The notes beneath the pieces were generated by a model. The model had not been told where the DNA came from. It saw nothing but the letters and a program-made list of their open reading frames with translations, and did no database searches. 23,404 nt of DNA from JBFMFH01 sp040752275 (GTDB lineage Bacteria; Acidobacteriota; Vicinamibacteria; Vicinamibacterales; JAKQTR01), in the NCBI GenBank assembly GCA_040752275.1, contig JBFMFH010000031.1, forward strand, positions 1-23,404, written 5' to 3'. How positions within the stretch are numbered: position 1 is the first letter of the stretch; each line of letters opens with the position of its first letter. Shown here piece by piece: positions 1 to 7,305 of this stretch. Made by a program: the position numbers and the translations under genes.

Positions 1-1557
1 TCGGTGACGCTGATTCGTGGTGACATCACGTACTTCAAGTCGGGCTGGAAAGGCACGCACGAATTCCAGACCGGGTTCTTCATCGAGCCCGGGAACACCT
101 ACGACACGATGACCCGGTACACGAACAACGGGTTCTACAACGAATTTCGCGTGCCCGTCGACTACAACAACCCGTCGCTCGGCACGCGGCCGTTCAGGCG
201 CGACTACGCGGACCCCACCGAGATTACCACGCGGCAGGCCGTCGATCAGAACTGGGCCTTCTACGTCCAGGACAGTTGGAAACCGACCAACCGGCTGACG
301 GCCAACGTCGGGATCCGGTTCGACTACGTCAAGCGCGAGGACAAGATCTTCGACATCACGCGGCAGAAGTCGTGGACGACGCAGCCGCGCTTCGGGTTCT
401 CGTACCTGCTGACGGAGGACGCGAAGAACCTGTTGCGCGGGACGTGGGTGCGGACGGGCGAGCAGATGATGGGCCGCGACGCCATCACGAGCTTCGGCGG
501 CAGCGGCACGGTCTCGACCCGAACGCTGTACGACAACGACCTGGACGGCATCTTCGAGACCGAGCGGTTCTCGGCGGCCGGCACGCCCACGCTGGCCAGC
601 CAGGAGATGGACCCGAACAACCACCAGCCGTGGGTCGACGAGTGGATCATTGGGTACCGCCGGCAGTTCCCGTGGCAGACGAGCCTGGATGTCGGCTTCA
701 TCTCGCGCAGCTACAAGCACACCTGGGCGAATCTCGAGATCAACGGGTACTGGCCGTCGGCCCCGGGCCAGCCGTTCGGCGGATTCGGCAAGATCGACCC
801 GGAGCGGGGCGAGGTCAACCAGCAGACGAACAACACGTGGTCGACGCTCGAGTACAGAGCGATGGAGATCACCGTCACCAAGAACATGTCGCGGGGCTTC
901 CAGGTGATGGCCGGGTTCAACCGGCAATGGCATCACATGGATGGCACCTGGAACCCGACGGACAAGGCGGGCTACATCGCCCCGGATGCCTTCCCGAATG
1001 ACGGGAACCTCTACATGCCGCGGGGCAACAACGACCGGAACAGCCTCCCCGAGACGGGCAACGCGTTGAGCTATGGGCCCACCTGGATGAAGTACCGCTT
1101 CAATGTGGCGGGCATCTGGCAGGCCCCGTGGGGCATCAATGTCGCAGGCAGCTACACGCTGCAGGCGGGACCGTGGTCGGGGGCGATCCTGTACCAGTTG
1201 CCGGCGAACGACCCCGACATCGCGAAGTACGGGCCGACGACCTTCCGGTCGCCTGGCGGGCTGACATTCTCGAACCCACTGTCGACGCGGAACCGGTATC
1301 TCTACAGCACCCGCGGGGAGGGCCAGATCCGGGCGCCGGGCATTCACACGGTCGGGATGAAGATCGGCAAGAAGATCGGTCTGGGCGCTGCCCGCAACGT
1401 CGAGGTGGCGGTCACCATCCTGAACATGCTGAACGGCGGCGACTTCACGCAGTTCAGCTACAACAGCGCGTACCAAAGCTGGAGCCCGAACTTCCTGCAG
1501 ATGCGGAACCGGCAACCCGCGAGGCAGATCCAGTTCACGGCGGTGGTGCGGTTCTAG
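1..1557 (+). CDS. TonB-dependent receptor, Oar/carboxypeptidase-regulatory-like family (3' part)
   Basis: The reading frame is open from the first base, so the 5' end (signal peptide, any carboxypeptidase-regulatory domain, plug) lies outside the window; 518 codons are visible. The segment is rich in alternating aromatic/polar beta-strands. Around residues 80-110 it has the block FYVQDSWKPTNRL followed by NVGIRFDY, typical of the barrel of acidobacterial Oar-like TonB-dependent receptors. The protein ends in VVRF; a terminal phenylalanine is the usual BAM recognition signal of outer-membrane barrels. Expected role: outer-membrane uptake or binding of a large substrate, probably a glycan or peptide, energised by TonB. 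The substrate cannot be read from this part. It converges on the PLP enzyme at 1771-3072 with a hairpin-forming spacer between them. The family call is firm; the specificity is unknown. Confidence 0.88.
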   Translation, partial: SVTLIRGDITYFKSGWKGTHEFQTGFFIEPGNTYDTMTRYTNNGFYNEFRVPVDYNNPSLGTRPFRRDYADPTEITTRQAVDQNWAFYVQDSWKPTNRLTANVGIRFDYVKREDKIFDITRQKSWTTQPRFGFSYLLTEDAKNLLRGTWVRTGEQMMGRDAITSFGGSGTVSTRTLYDNDLDGIFETERFSAAGTPTLASQEMDPNNHQPWVDEWIIGYRRQFPWQTSLDVGFISRSYKHTWANLEINGYWPSAPGQPFGGFGKIDPERGEVNQQTNNTWSTLEYRAMEITVTKNMSRGFQVMAGFNRQWHHMDGTWNPTDKAGYIAPDAFPNDGNLYMPRGNNDRNSLPETGNALSYGPTWMKYRFNVAGIWQAPWGINVAGSYTLQAGPWSGAILYQLPANDPDIAKYGPTTFRSPGGLTFSNPLSTRNRYLYSTRGEGQIRAPGIHTVGMKIGKKIGLGAARNVEVAVTILNMLNGGDFTQFSYNSAYQSWSPNFLQMRNRQPARQIQFTAVVRF

Positions 1558-1600
1558 GGCACTAGGGGAGCTTCGCCAGACGGGATTCGGGATTCGGCCG

Positions 1601-1645
1601 TTCGACTCGCTTGCGCTCGCTCAGGCCGCCCTGAGCCTGGTCGAA
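1601..1645. repeat. Palindromic TTCGAC...GCTCAGG / CCTGAGC...GTCGAA element
   Basis: TTCGAC (1601-1606) and GCTCAGG (1619-1625) are mirrored by CCTGAGC (1630-1636) and GTCGAA (1640-1645), giving an imperfect hairpin with a 4-nt centre. A related half element, CCTGAGC followed by GTCGAAG, lies at 22158-22174. Similar CCTGAGC/GTCGAAG intergenic repeats occur in many bacterial genomes (from memory). It may behave as a REP-like element or aid termination. Confidence 0.6.
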
Positions 1646-1649
1646 GGGC

Positions 1650-1690
1650 GGGACTCGGGATTGGGGACTGGGTCCCTGATCCCGGGTCCC
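1650..1690. terminator. Candidate bidirectional terminator hairpin between convergent genes
   Basis: GGGACTCGGGAT (1650-1661) pairs with ATCCCGGGTCCC (1679-1690) over 12 positions, with one T.G wobble. The 17-nt loop contains a nested GGGAC/GTCCC pair. It sits between the ends of the receptor (1557) and the PLP enzyme (1771), where a shared terminator is expected. There is no T-tract, so intrinsic termination is inferred from position and stem strength only. Confidence 0.45.
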
Positions 1691-1703
1691 GTTCTGTTGG
1701 ATT

Positions 1704-1759
<56 letters not shown>

Positions 1760-1770
1760 CTGTCCTCCCC

Positions 1771-3072
1771 CTATACCCCTCCGCGCTTCGCCACGTCCTC
1801 CAGCAACCCCGCGAACATGTCGATCTCCTCGAGCGTCGTGTAGACATTCGGCGTCACGCGGATGCCCTGGTAGTCCTTCCGCTTGATGGGCGTGACGATG
1901 ATGCGGTGTTTGGTCCAGAAGAACTCGACGAGCTTCGAACAATCGACCGCATCGAGCCCCACGTTGCCCAGGCCGCACGACTGCGCCGGGTCGAAGCTCG
2001 TGTGGACGCGGACACCGGGGAGCTTCTCGACGCGGCGCGCCCAGCGCTCCCTGAGATAGCGCAGCCGGGCGGCCTTGCGCTCGAGGCCGATGCCGTGCAT
2101 GAAGGCCAAGGCCTCGGCGATGGCGTTGTGGTTGGCGGCCGGGTGTGTGCCGATCTCCTCGAACTTGCGGATGTTCTCGTCCTGGGATGCGTTGCCGGGC
2201 TGCATCGCCCACGTCTTGCCGATGAGCCCGCGCCTCACGTAGAGGAAGCCCGTGCCGATGGGTGCGGTCAGCCACTTGTGCAGGCTGCAGCCGTAGTAGT
2301 CGCAGTCCAGGTCGGCGACTTGGAACGGAAAATGCGCGAAGGCGTGGGCTCCATCGACGATCGTGAGGATCTGACGGGCACGGGCCATTCGGCAGATGTC
2401 ACGGACGGGGAAGATCTGGCCGGTGAGATTGGTGATGTGGCACAGCAGGATCACCTTGGTGTGCGGAGTGACTGCCCTTTCGAACATCTCGGTGAGGGAG
2501 GCCATGCTCGGCGGCGGCACCGGAAACGAGGTCTTGACCAGCTTGATGCCGTCGCGGCGCACGCGCTGTTCCCACGTATTCAACATGCGCGGATAATCCT
2601 GGTCCGTCGTCAGAACCTCGTCGCCGGGCTGCAGGTCGATGCCGAGCTGGGCGATCTGCAGGGCCTCGCTGGCATTGCGCGTGATGGCCATTTCCTCCGG
2701 ATCGCATCCGAACTCGGCCGCCATGCGGCGGCGGACCGTTTCGATGCCCGGCTCGAGGATCTGCCACATGTGGTACACCGGCGACTGGTTCTGCACGTCC
2801 AGGTAGCGCTTGAACGCCTCGTGCACCACGCGCGGGCTTGGGCAGACGCCGCCGTTGTTGAGGTTGATGATCGTGCGATCGAGGGTGAAGGCGCTCTGAA
2901 TCTCGCGCCAGTAGTCCTCGTCGCGCGCAACCTCTTCGGGCGAGCGCCCGTCGACGGCGGCCGATGCTTCGAGGATGCGCGCCAGAGCGTCCACGTTGAA
3001 GCTGGCGAAGACGGCCGTTCCGGCCGCGCTGCCGCGGGCGAACGTATTGAGGAACTGGCGGCGGGATGGCAT
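1771..3072 (-). CDS. Tat-exported PLP-dependent aminotransferase class V (isopenicillin N epimerase-like)
   Basis: The protein is 433 aa and starts with SRRQFLN (residues 3-9), a textbook twin-arginine motif, followed by a small-residue hydrophobic stretch to about residue 30. The start at 3072 was chosen over upstream in-frame codons because AAGGAG precedes it by about 8 nt and the Tat signal begins there. The fold-type I core follows: TRNASEAL (131-138, cofactor phosphate region), VDGAH with Asp240 (pyridine nitrogen partner), and SLHKW with Lys266 as the Schiff-base lysine. This matches the aminotransferase V/CsdA superfamily, closest in style to isopenicillin N epimerase-like proteins, so epimerase, lyase or transaminase chemistry is possible. 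Export as a folded, cofactor-loaded protein fits Tat. The substrate is unknown. A TATACT -10 candidate lies at 3162-3167. Confidence 0.88.
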   Translation of the reverse strand: MPSRRQFLNTFARGSAAGTAVFASFNVDALARILEASAAVDGRSPEEVARDEDYWREIQSAFTLDRTIINLNNGGVCPSPRVVHEAFKRYLDVQNQSPVYHMWQILEPGIETVRRRMAAEFGCDPEEMAITRNASEALQIAQLGIDLQPGDEVLTTDQDYPRMLNTWEQRVRRDGIKLVKTSFPVPPPSMASLTEMFERAVTPHTKVILLCHITNLTGQIFPVRDICRMARARQILTIVDGAHAFAHFPFQVADLDCDYYGCSLHKWLTAPIGTGFLYVRRGLIGKTWAMQPGNASQDENIRKFEEIGTHPAANHNAIAEALAFMHGIGLERKAARLRYLRERWARRVEKLPGVRVHTSFDPAQSCGLGNVGLDAVDCSKLVEFFWTKHRIIVTPIKRKDYQGIRVTPNVYTTLEEIDMFAGLLEDVAKRGGV

Positions 3073-3283
3073 GGTCGGGCTCCTTCGCTCCCCGAGATTC
3101 GGGATTCGGGATTCGGGGTTCGGGACTCGGGCCGAACCGTGGCCCCGAATCGGATGGGCGCAGTATACCGCCGCTCTGTCTGCCTGGATCCCTGACCCGG
3201 GACCTCTCCGTGTCTTGAGCCCCCCCAATCAGGGCGCGGCGACCCCGAATCCCGGATCCCGGATCCCGAGTCCCGGCCGAGAT
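3073..3283. repeat. Spacer with opposed heptamer arrays
   Basis: This 211-bp spacer lies upstream of the PLP enzyme and downstream of ktrA; both genes are on the minus strand. Five units of GGGATTC type (GAGATTC, GGGATTC x2, GGGGTTC, GGGACTC) occupy 3094-3128. Four reverse-oriented units (CCCGAAT, CCCGGAT x2, CCCGAGT) occupy 3244-3271. The opposed arrays are mutually complementary. The stretch between holds the TATACT promoter candidate; no other gene is seen. Confidence 0.85.
3162..3167 (-). promoter_or_regulatory. Candidate -10 (TATACT) for the PLP enzyme gene
   Basis: Read on the minus strand this is TATACT, five of six bases of the bacterial -10 consensus, about 90 nt before the ATG at 3072. 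The resulting leader would include the five-unit heptamer array and the AAGGAG ribosome-binding site. No convincing -35 is visible. Confidence 0.4.
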
Positions 3284-3958
3284 CTATCTCTTGAACACCC
3301 TGTCCAACTGCGCCAGCCGTTCGTTGGAGCCGAGCAGCGACAGCACGTCGCCCGCCTCGATCCGGTCGTCGGCCTGGGGCGAGACGTTCGTGGTCTCACC
3401 CGCGCCCGGATGCCGCTTGATGGCGATGAGGGTGAGGCCGTATTTGGGGCGCAGTTGAAGCTCGCGCAGCGTCTTGCCCACGAAGTCCGCCGGGGCAGGC
3501 AGCTCGATGATGCTGAAGTCGCGGGAGAGCTCGATGTAGTCGAGCACGTTCGGCACGACGAGACTGTGGGCCACGCGGATGGCCATCTCGCGTTCGGGGA
3601 AGATCACCCGGTCCACGCCGATCTTCTCGAGAATCCGGCCGTGCAAGGGCGTCACCGCCTTCGCGATGATGCGCGGAATGCCGAGTTCCTTCACGAGCAT
3701 CACGACGAGCAGGCTGGCCTCGATGTTCTCGCCGATGGAGATGACGGCCACGTCCACGTCCTGGATGCCCGCGTTGCGCAGCGCGCGCTCGTCCGTCGCG
3801 TTGAGCTGCACGACCGCCGGCAACGCGTCGGCCAGGCGCTGGACGTTCTCCTCGTCGGCATCGATGCCGATGACATCCTGTCCCAGCTCGACCAGCGTCG
3901 TGGACATGGCCGAACCGAAGCGGCCCAGTCCGATTACGGCAAAGGAGCGTCTGGTCAT
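3284..3958 (-). CDS. ktrA: KtrA/TrkA-type potassium channel regulatory subunit (RCK domain)
   Basis: The protein is 224 aa, normal for KtrA. It opens with a Rossmann RCK_N domain: FAVIGLGRFG has GLGRFG at residues 10-15, and Asp33 in GIDADEENV should bind the ribose of NAD(H) or ATP. The RCK_C domain covers about 140-220 (ELPAPADFVGKTL onward, ending DVLSLLGSNERL). In this family the subunit forms a cytoplasmic ring that gates the membrane subunit in response to nucleotides; RCK_C domains of Ktr proteins can bind cyclic di-AMP in some bacteria. The start codon overlaps the ktrB stop by one base (TGATG), indicating translational coupling. KtrC or a stand-alone TrkA-N protein are naming alternatives; the adjacent channel gene supports KtrA. 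Confidence 0.92.
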   Translation of the reverse strand: MTRRSFAVIGLGRFGSAMSTTLVELGQDVIGIDADEENVQRLADALPAVVQLNATDERALRNAGIQDVDVAVISIGENIEASLLVVMLVKELGIPRIIAKAVTPLHGRILEKIGVDRVIFPEREMAIRVAHSLVVPNVLDYIELSRDFSIIELPAPADFVGKTLRELQLRPKYGLTLIAIKRHPGAGETTNVSPQADDRIEAGDVLSLLGSNERLAQLDRVFKR

Positions 3959-5304
3959 CAGCCGATCATCACCTTTCCTTCGGGATACCGCACCCGCGCG
4001 GCGGCGCCACGGCCGGCCAGCGCGACGGCCAGCGTCAACGGTCCCACGCGGCCCATGAACATCATGGCCATCACGAGCATCTTGCCGAAGGCCGAAAACG
4101 CGCCGGCGAGCGACACGACGGAATCGGGCTTCCCCATCGACAGACCAACCGTACCGAACGCCGAGGTCGTTTCGAAGAGCGTGCGCAGCAAGTCACGGCC
4201 TTCCGCGATCAGCAGAAGCCCGGCGGCGGCGTTGACGGCCAGAAACGCGATCAGCGCCACCGCGAAGGCGCGGTCGACCGTATCGGGCGCGAGGCGGCGC
4301 TTGAACAGGACGATCTCGCCACGTCCACGGATCGTCGTCCAGATGGCGGCCACGGTGATGCCGAATGTCGTGGTCTTGACGCCTCCGCCGGTGCTGCCGG
4401 GGGACGCGCCCACGAACATCATGACGATGATGAAGAAGAGCGCGGGCGTGGTCATCGCGCCAATGTCCACCGTGTTGAAACCCGCCGTTCGGGGGGTCAC
4501 CGACTGGAACCAGGCCGCGAGCACCCGTTCACCGAGCGGCAGGGTCCCCAGCGTACGCGGGTTGTCCCACTCGAGGGCCAGGATGACGAGGGTGCCGGCC
4601 ACGAGCAGGACGGCCGTGATCGACAGCACGAAGCGCGTGTGCGTGGACAGCCCCGGGCGCAGATCGGATCTCCTGAGGTGCAGGACCTCCGACATCACGA
4701 GAAAGCCAAGGCCGCCCAGGATGACGAGGGCAGAGACAACGAGGTTGACAACGATGTCACCCCGATACCCCATCAGGTTGTCGGAGAAGAGCGAGAACCC
4801 CGCATTGTTGAACGACGACACCGCATGAAACACGCCAAGCCACGCCCCGTGGCTCCAGCCGTGATCCGCTGCAAACCGGACGGACAGCGCGACAGCTCCC
4901 GCCAACTCCAGAGCGAGCGTGAGTGCGGCCACCGTGCCGGCGAAGCGGAGCAGCTGGTCCATGCTCTGGATGTTGAGGGCATCGGCGAGCGTCAGGCGCT
5001 CCTGCAGCGTCACCCGCCGGCCGAGCGCCGCCATCACCACGGTCGAAATGGTCATGTAGCCCAGGCCGCCCGCTTGGATGAGCAGGAGAATGACGATCTG
5101 ACCGAAGAGCGAGAAATCGTGGGGCGTCTCCACGACGATCAGACCAGTCACACAGACCGCCGAGGTTGACGTGAAGAACGCGTCGAGCGGGGAGATGTGC
5201 CGGCCCGGCGCCGCTGCGAACGGCAAACTCAGCAGAATGCCGCCCAGCGCAACGAGCCCCAGGATGTGCAGGGACATGAGCTGGGCTGGCGTAAAGCGGC
5301 GCAC
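3958..5304 (-). CDS. ktrB: KtrB/TrkH-type potassium uptake channel subunit
   Basis: The 448-aa polytopic membrane protein has the four M1-P-M2 repeats of the Trk/Ktr/HKT family. The four selectivity-filter regions are visible: AVCVTGL (49-55), SFNNAGF, TPRTAGFNTVD and SAFGTVGLSMG, each with the conserved glycine. ASPGSTGGGVKTTT is the intramembrane gating-loop region typical of KtrB. It should carry K+ (often Na+-linked) into the cytoplasm together with the KtrA ring. The GTG start at 5304 is preferred because RRFTPAQLMSLH matches the family's N-terminus and a TATGAT -10 candidate ends exactly 8 nt upstream, suggesting a leaderless message. The downstream ktrA start overlaps its stop. Confidence 0.93.
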   Translation of the reverse strand: MRRFTPAQLMSLHILGLVALGGILLSLPFAAAPGRHISPLDAFFTSTSAVCVTGLIVVETPHDFSLFGQIVILLLIQAGGLGYMTISTVVMAALGRRVTLQERLTLADALNIQSMDQLLRFAGTVAALTLALELAGAVALSVRFAADHGWSHGAWLGVFHAVSSFNNAGFSLFSDNLMGYRGDIVVNLVVSALVILGGLGFLVMSEVLHLRRSDLRPGLSTHTRFVLSITAVLLVAGTLVILALEWDNPRTLGTLPLGERVLAAWFQSVTPRTAGFNTVDIGAMTTPALFFIIVMMFVGASPGSTGGGVKTTTFGITVAAIWTTIRGRGEIVLFKRRLAPDTVDRAFAVALIAFLAVNAAAGLLLIAEGRDLLRTLFETTSAFGTVGLSMGKPDSVVSLAGAFSAFGKMLVMAMMFMGRVGPLTLAVALAGRGAAARVRYPEGKVMIG

Positions 5305-5312
5305 GAGGGACG

Positions 5313-5318
5313 ATCATA
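5313..5318 (-). promoter_or_regulatory. -10 element TATGAT, leaderless start of ktrB
   Basis: On the minus strand TATGAT is followed by exactly 8 nt and then the GTG start of ktrB, so transcription should begin at or one base from the start codon. No Shine-Dalgarno sequence is visible. The -35 position falls in the heptamer array and has no consensus match. Confidence 0.5.
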
Positions 5319-5429
5319 GCCGGGATTCGGGAGTCGGGAGTCGGGATTCGGGCTGTGCGCCCCGAAGCGCGCCCGACGCTTCCCGAGTCCCGCTTCCCGA
5401 ATCCCGAATCTCGAATCCCGAATCCCGAC

Positions 5430-5435
5430 TAGAAT
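5430..5435 (+). promoter_or_regulatory. -10 element TAGAAT, leaderless start of the SDR gene
   Basis: TAGAAT is followed by 6 nt and then the ATG at 5442, which places the predicted transcription start at the A of the start codon. No Shine-Dalgarno sequence precedes the ATG. The upstream 49 bp are heptamer repeats. Confidence 0.45.
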
Positions 5436-5441
5436 CCCCCA

Positions 5442-6182
5442 ATGCTCCTCACCGACCGTGTGGTGCTCATCACCGGCCCGAAGCGGATTGGCGCCGTGCT
5501 GGCCGGCGAAGTCGCATCCCGCGGCGCGGATGTGGCCGTCACCTACAACCGGTCGAAGGCGGAGGCCGACGAAGCGGTCGCAGCCATCGACGCGATCGGC
5601 CGCCGGGCAATCGCCGTGCAGGCGGACCTGTCGGATGCGGACACCTGCACGCGGGTGGTCCAGGAGACGGTCAACCGTCTCGGCCGGCTCGACGTGCTGG
5701 TCAACATGGCGTCCGTGTATCGCTCGACGCCCTTTCGGTCGTTGAGCGGCGAGGCGTGGGACGCGGCGTTGGCCGTCGATTTGACGGCCGCCCTCCTGTG
5801 CGCACGGGCGGCGGCCCCGCACATGAGCCGTGCCGGCGGCGGGCGCATCATCAACTTCTCCGACTGGCTGCCGGCGAGCGGGCGGCCCCGCTACGAGGGC
5901 TACGCCGCGTACTACGTGGCCAAGAGCGGGGTGATCGCCCTCACCGAAGCACTGGCGCTCGAGCTGGCGGCGGACCAGATCCTCGTGAACGCCATTGCCC
6001 CTGGACCGATTCTTCCGCCGCCTGACGTGTCAGCCGACGAGATCGCGGCGGTCGAGAAGGCCACGCCACTCCGGCGCTGGGGCGGCGAACAGGAGATCGT
6101 GAAGGCCGTACTCTTCCTCATCGACACCGACTTCGTCACCGGTGAGGTCGTGAGGGTGGATGGGGGGAGGCATTTGAACTGA
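5442..6182 (+). CDS. Short-chain dehydrogenase/reductase, pteridine-reductase-like
   Basis: The protein is 246 aa, a classical SDR. The N-terminal cofactor loop reads TGPKRIG (residues 11-17). An arginine before the last glycine (TGxxxRxG) is a hallmark of PTR1/FolM pteridine reductases and favours NADPH, but here the loop is one residue shorter than usual. Asp62 (ADL) follows. The NNAG motif is replaced by NMAS (88-91). The catalytic set is Ser140 (INFSDW), Tyr157 and Lys161 (YYVAK). The C-terminus DTDFVTGEVVRVDGGRHL is typical. It probably reduces a pterin or a carbonyl with NAD(P)H in the cytosol. FabG-like ketoreductase is the alternative. It is the first gene after the divergent promoter region; the next gene is 85 nt downstream with its own promoter candidate. 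Confidence 0.85.
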   Translation: MLLTDRVVLITGPKRIGAVLAGEVASRGADVAVTYNRSKAEADEAVAAIDAIGRRAIAVQADLSDADTCTRVVQETVNRLGRLDVLVNMASVYRSTPFRSLSGEAWDAALAVDLTAALLCARAAAPHMSRAGGGRIINFSDWLPASGRPRYEGYAAYYVAKSGVIALTEALALELAADQILVNAIAPGPILPPPDVSADEIAAVEKATPLRRWGGEQEIVKAVLFLIDTDFVTGEVVRVDGGRHLN

Positions 6183-6188
6183 CGACGA

Positions 6189-6220
<32 letters not shown>

Positions 6221-6251
6221 AATGGTCATCGACGAGCTCTGCGACCGGCGG

Positions 6252-6259
6252 TATACAAT
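6252..6259 (+). promoter_or_regulatory. -10 element TATACAAT, leaderless start of the desulfhydrase-like gene
   Basis: The hexamer TACAAT (6254-6259) is preceded by TA and followed by exactly 8 nt before the ATG at 6268. The same hexamer and spacing occur at 11145-11150. TCGACG (6229-6234) is a weak -35 match at a long 19-nt spacing. Confidence 0.55.
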
Positions 6260-6267
6260 ACCGCCCG

Positions 6268-7251
6268 ATGCCGGTACTCTCGACGGGGCTCGCGCGCCTG
6301 CACGAGATCCCCGCGCTGGATCTGCTCGGTGGGCCCACGCCAATCCACGGCATGCCTCGGCTGGCCGAACGTATCAGGGCGGCGCCCGACCTTCTCGTAA
6401 AACGCGACGACGTCATCCCGTTCGGCTTCGGTGGCAACAAGGTGCGGAAGATGGCGATCGTTGCCGCCAGGGCTGCGGCGGAGGGCGCCGACACGCTGCT
6501 GACGGTAGGCGGCGTTCAGTCGAACCACGCGCGAGTGACGGCAGCGGTTGCCGCCCGGCTCGGGATGCGCTGCGTTCTCGTGGCCAACGGCCGAGAGCCG
6601 GAGCATCTGAGCGGCAACGCCCTGCTCGACGCGCTCCTCGGCGCCGAGGTCCACTACGTCCCCTCGCGCGAAGAGCGCGCCCCGGCGATGGCGGCGCTGG
6701 CGGAAGAGATACGAGGAGCAGGCGGCCGCCCGTACGAAGTGCCGCTAGGGGCGTCCACGCCTCTCGGCGCCCTCGGTTTCGTCAAGGCGGTGGGCGAACT
6801 GGTCGGGCAGGGCATCGTACCCGACGTCATCATCCACTCGACATCGTCGGGCGGTACGCAGGCGGGGCTGCTGGCCGGCTGCGCGCTCCACCAGTTGCCG
6901 ACGCGAGTCATCGGCATCAGTGCGGATGACCCGCCCGGGGTGATCGCGGTCGCGGTCAGGGCCATCATCGAGGGCATCGGTGAGCTGCTCGACATCGATG
7001 GACATGCCCTGGCTGACGCACAGCCGATCGAATCCGTCGACGCCTACGTGGGCGGCGGGTACGGAATCCCCACACCAGCGTCTCAGGAAGCCTCCGAACT
7101 CCTGGCGCGTACCGAGGGTCTCTTCGTCGACCACGCCTACACGGCCAAGGCGGCGGCGGGGCTCATCGGCCTCCTGCGCAGCGGTGCGCTCGACGAGGCC
7201 TCCACGGTGCTGTTCTGGCACACTGGGGGGCAGGTGGGGTTGTTCGCCTAG
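6268..7251 (+). CDS. D-cysteine desulfhydrase / ACC deaminase family PLP enzyme
   Basis: The protein is 327 aa, fold-type II PLP enzyme of the ACCD/DcyD family. KRDDVIPFGFGGNKVRK contains the Schiff-base lysine, Lys58, in GGNK. VGGVQSNHARV holds Ser85-Asn86-His87, the position of the substrate-carboxylate and catalytic serine loop. HSTSSGGTQAGL is the phosphate-binding loop. FWHTGGQVGLFA at the C-terminus is characteristic. The expected cytosolic reaction is beta-elimination of D-cysteine to pyruvate, H2S and ammonia, or a related D-amino-acid deamination. True ACC deaminase activity cannot be separated from it by eye. It has its own leaderless promoter candidate rather than clear dependence on the SDR gene upstream. 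Confidence 0.88.
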   Translation: MPVLSTGLARLHEIPALDLLGGPTPIHGMPRLAERIRAAPDLLVKRDDVIPFGFGGNKVRKMAIVAARAAAEGADTLLTVGGVQSNHARVTAAVAARLGMRCVLVANGREPEHLSGNALLDALLGAEVHYVPSREERAPAMAALAEEIRGAGGRPYEVPLGASTPLGALGFVKAVGELVGQGIVPDVIIHSTSSGGTQAGLLAGCALHQLPTRVIGISADDPPGVIAVAVRAIIEGIGELLDIDGHALADAQPIESVDAYVGGGYGIPTPASQEASELLARTEGLFVDHAYTAKAAAGLIGLLRSGALDEASTVLFWHTGGQVGLFA

Positions 7252-7253
7252 AG

Positions 7254-7288
7254 AGAAGACAGGAGTCAGGAGTCAGGAGTCAGGAGCT
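7254..7288. repeat. Mixed heptamer array AGAAGAC-(AGGAGTC)3-AGGAGCT
   Basis: One AGAAGAC unit (7254-7260) is followed without any phase shift by three AGGAGTC units (7261-7281) and a variant AGGAGCT (7282-7288). The AGAAGAC and AGGAGTC types therefore share one register and are variants of one repeat. The array fills most of the 54-bp gap before the next gene and contains several AGGAG strings, the last about 20 nt before the ATG. Confidence 0.95.
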
Positions 7289-7305
7289 GCGGGCGCGAGA
7301 ACCCA

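Larger units (their letters stand above)
5305..5441. repeat. Divergent promoter spacer built from inverted heptamer arrays
   Basis: This 137-bp spacer lies between divergent ktrB and the SDR gene. Four units (GGGATTC, GGGAGTC, GGGAGTC, GGGATTC) fill 5322-5349. Seven reverse-oriented units (CCCGAGT, CCCGCTT, CCCGAAT, CCCGAAT, CTCGAAT, CCCGAAT, CCCGACT) fill 5382-5430. The two arrays are largely complementary and could form a long hairpin or cruciform with a 32-nt centre. The last unit runs into the TAGAAT -10 candidate of the SDR gene, and the first starts 4 nt from the TATGAT -10 candidate of ktrB. Confidence 0.9.

Noticed and set aside
2975..4828. 617-codon plus-strand open frame across ktrA and part of ktrB
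   Set aside because: It runs over the spacer repeats and two well-supported minus-strand genes; no recognisable domain.
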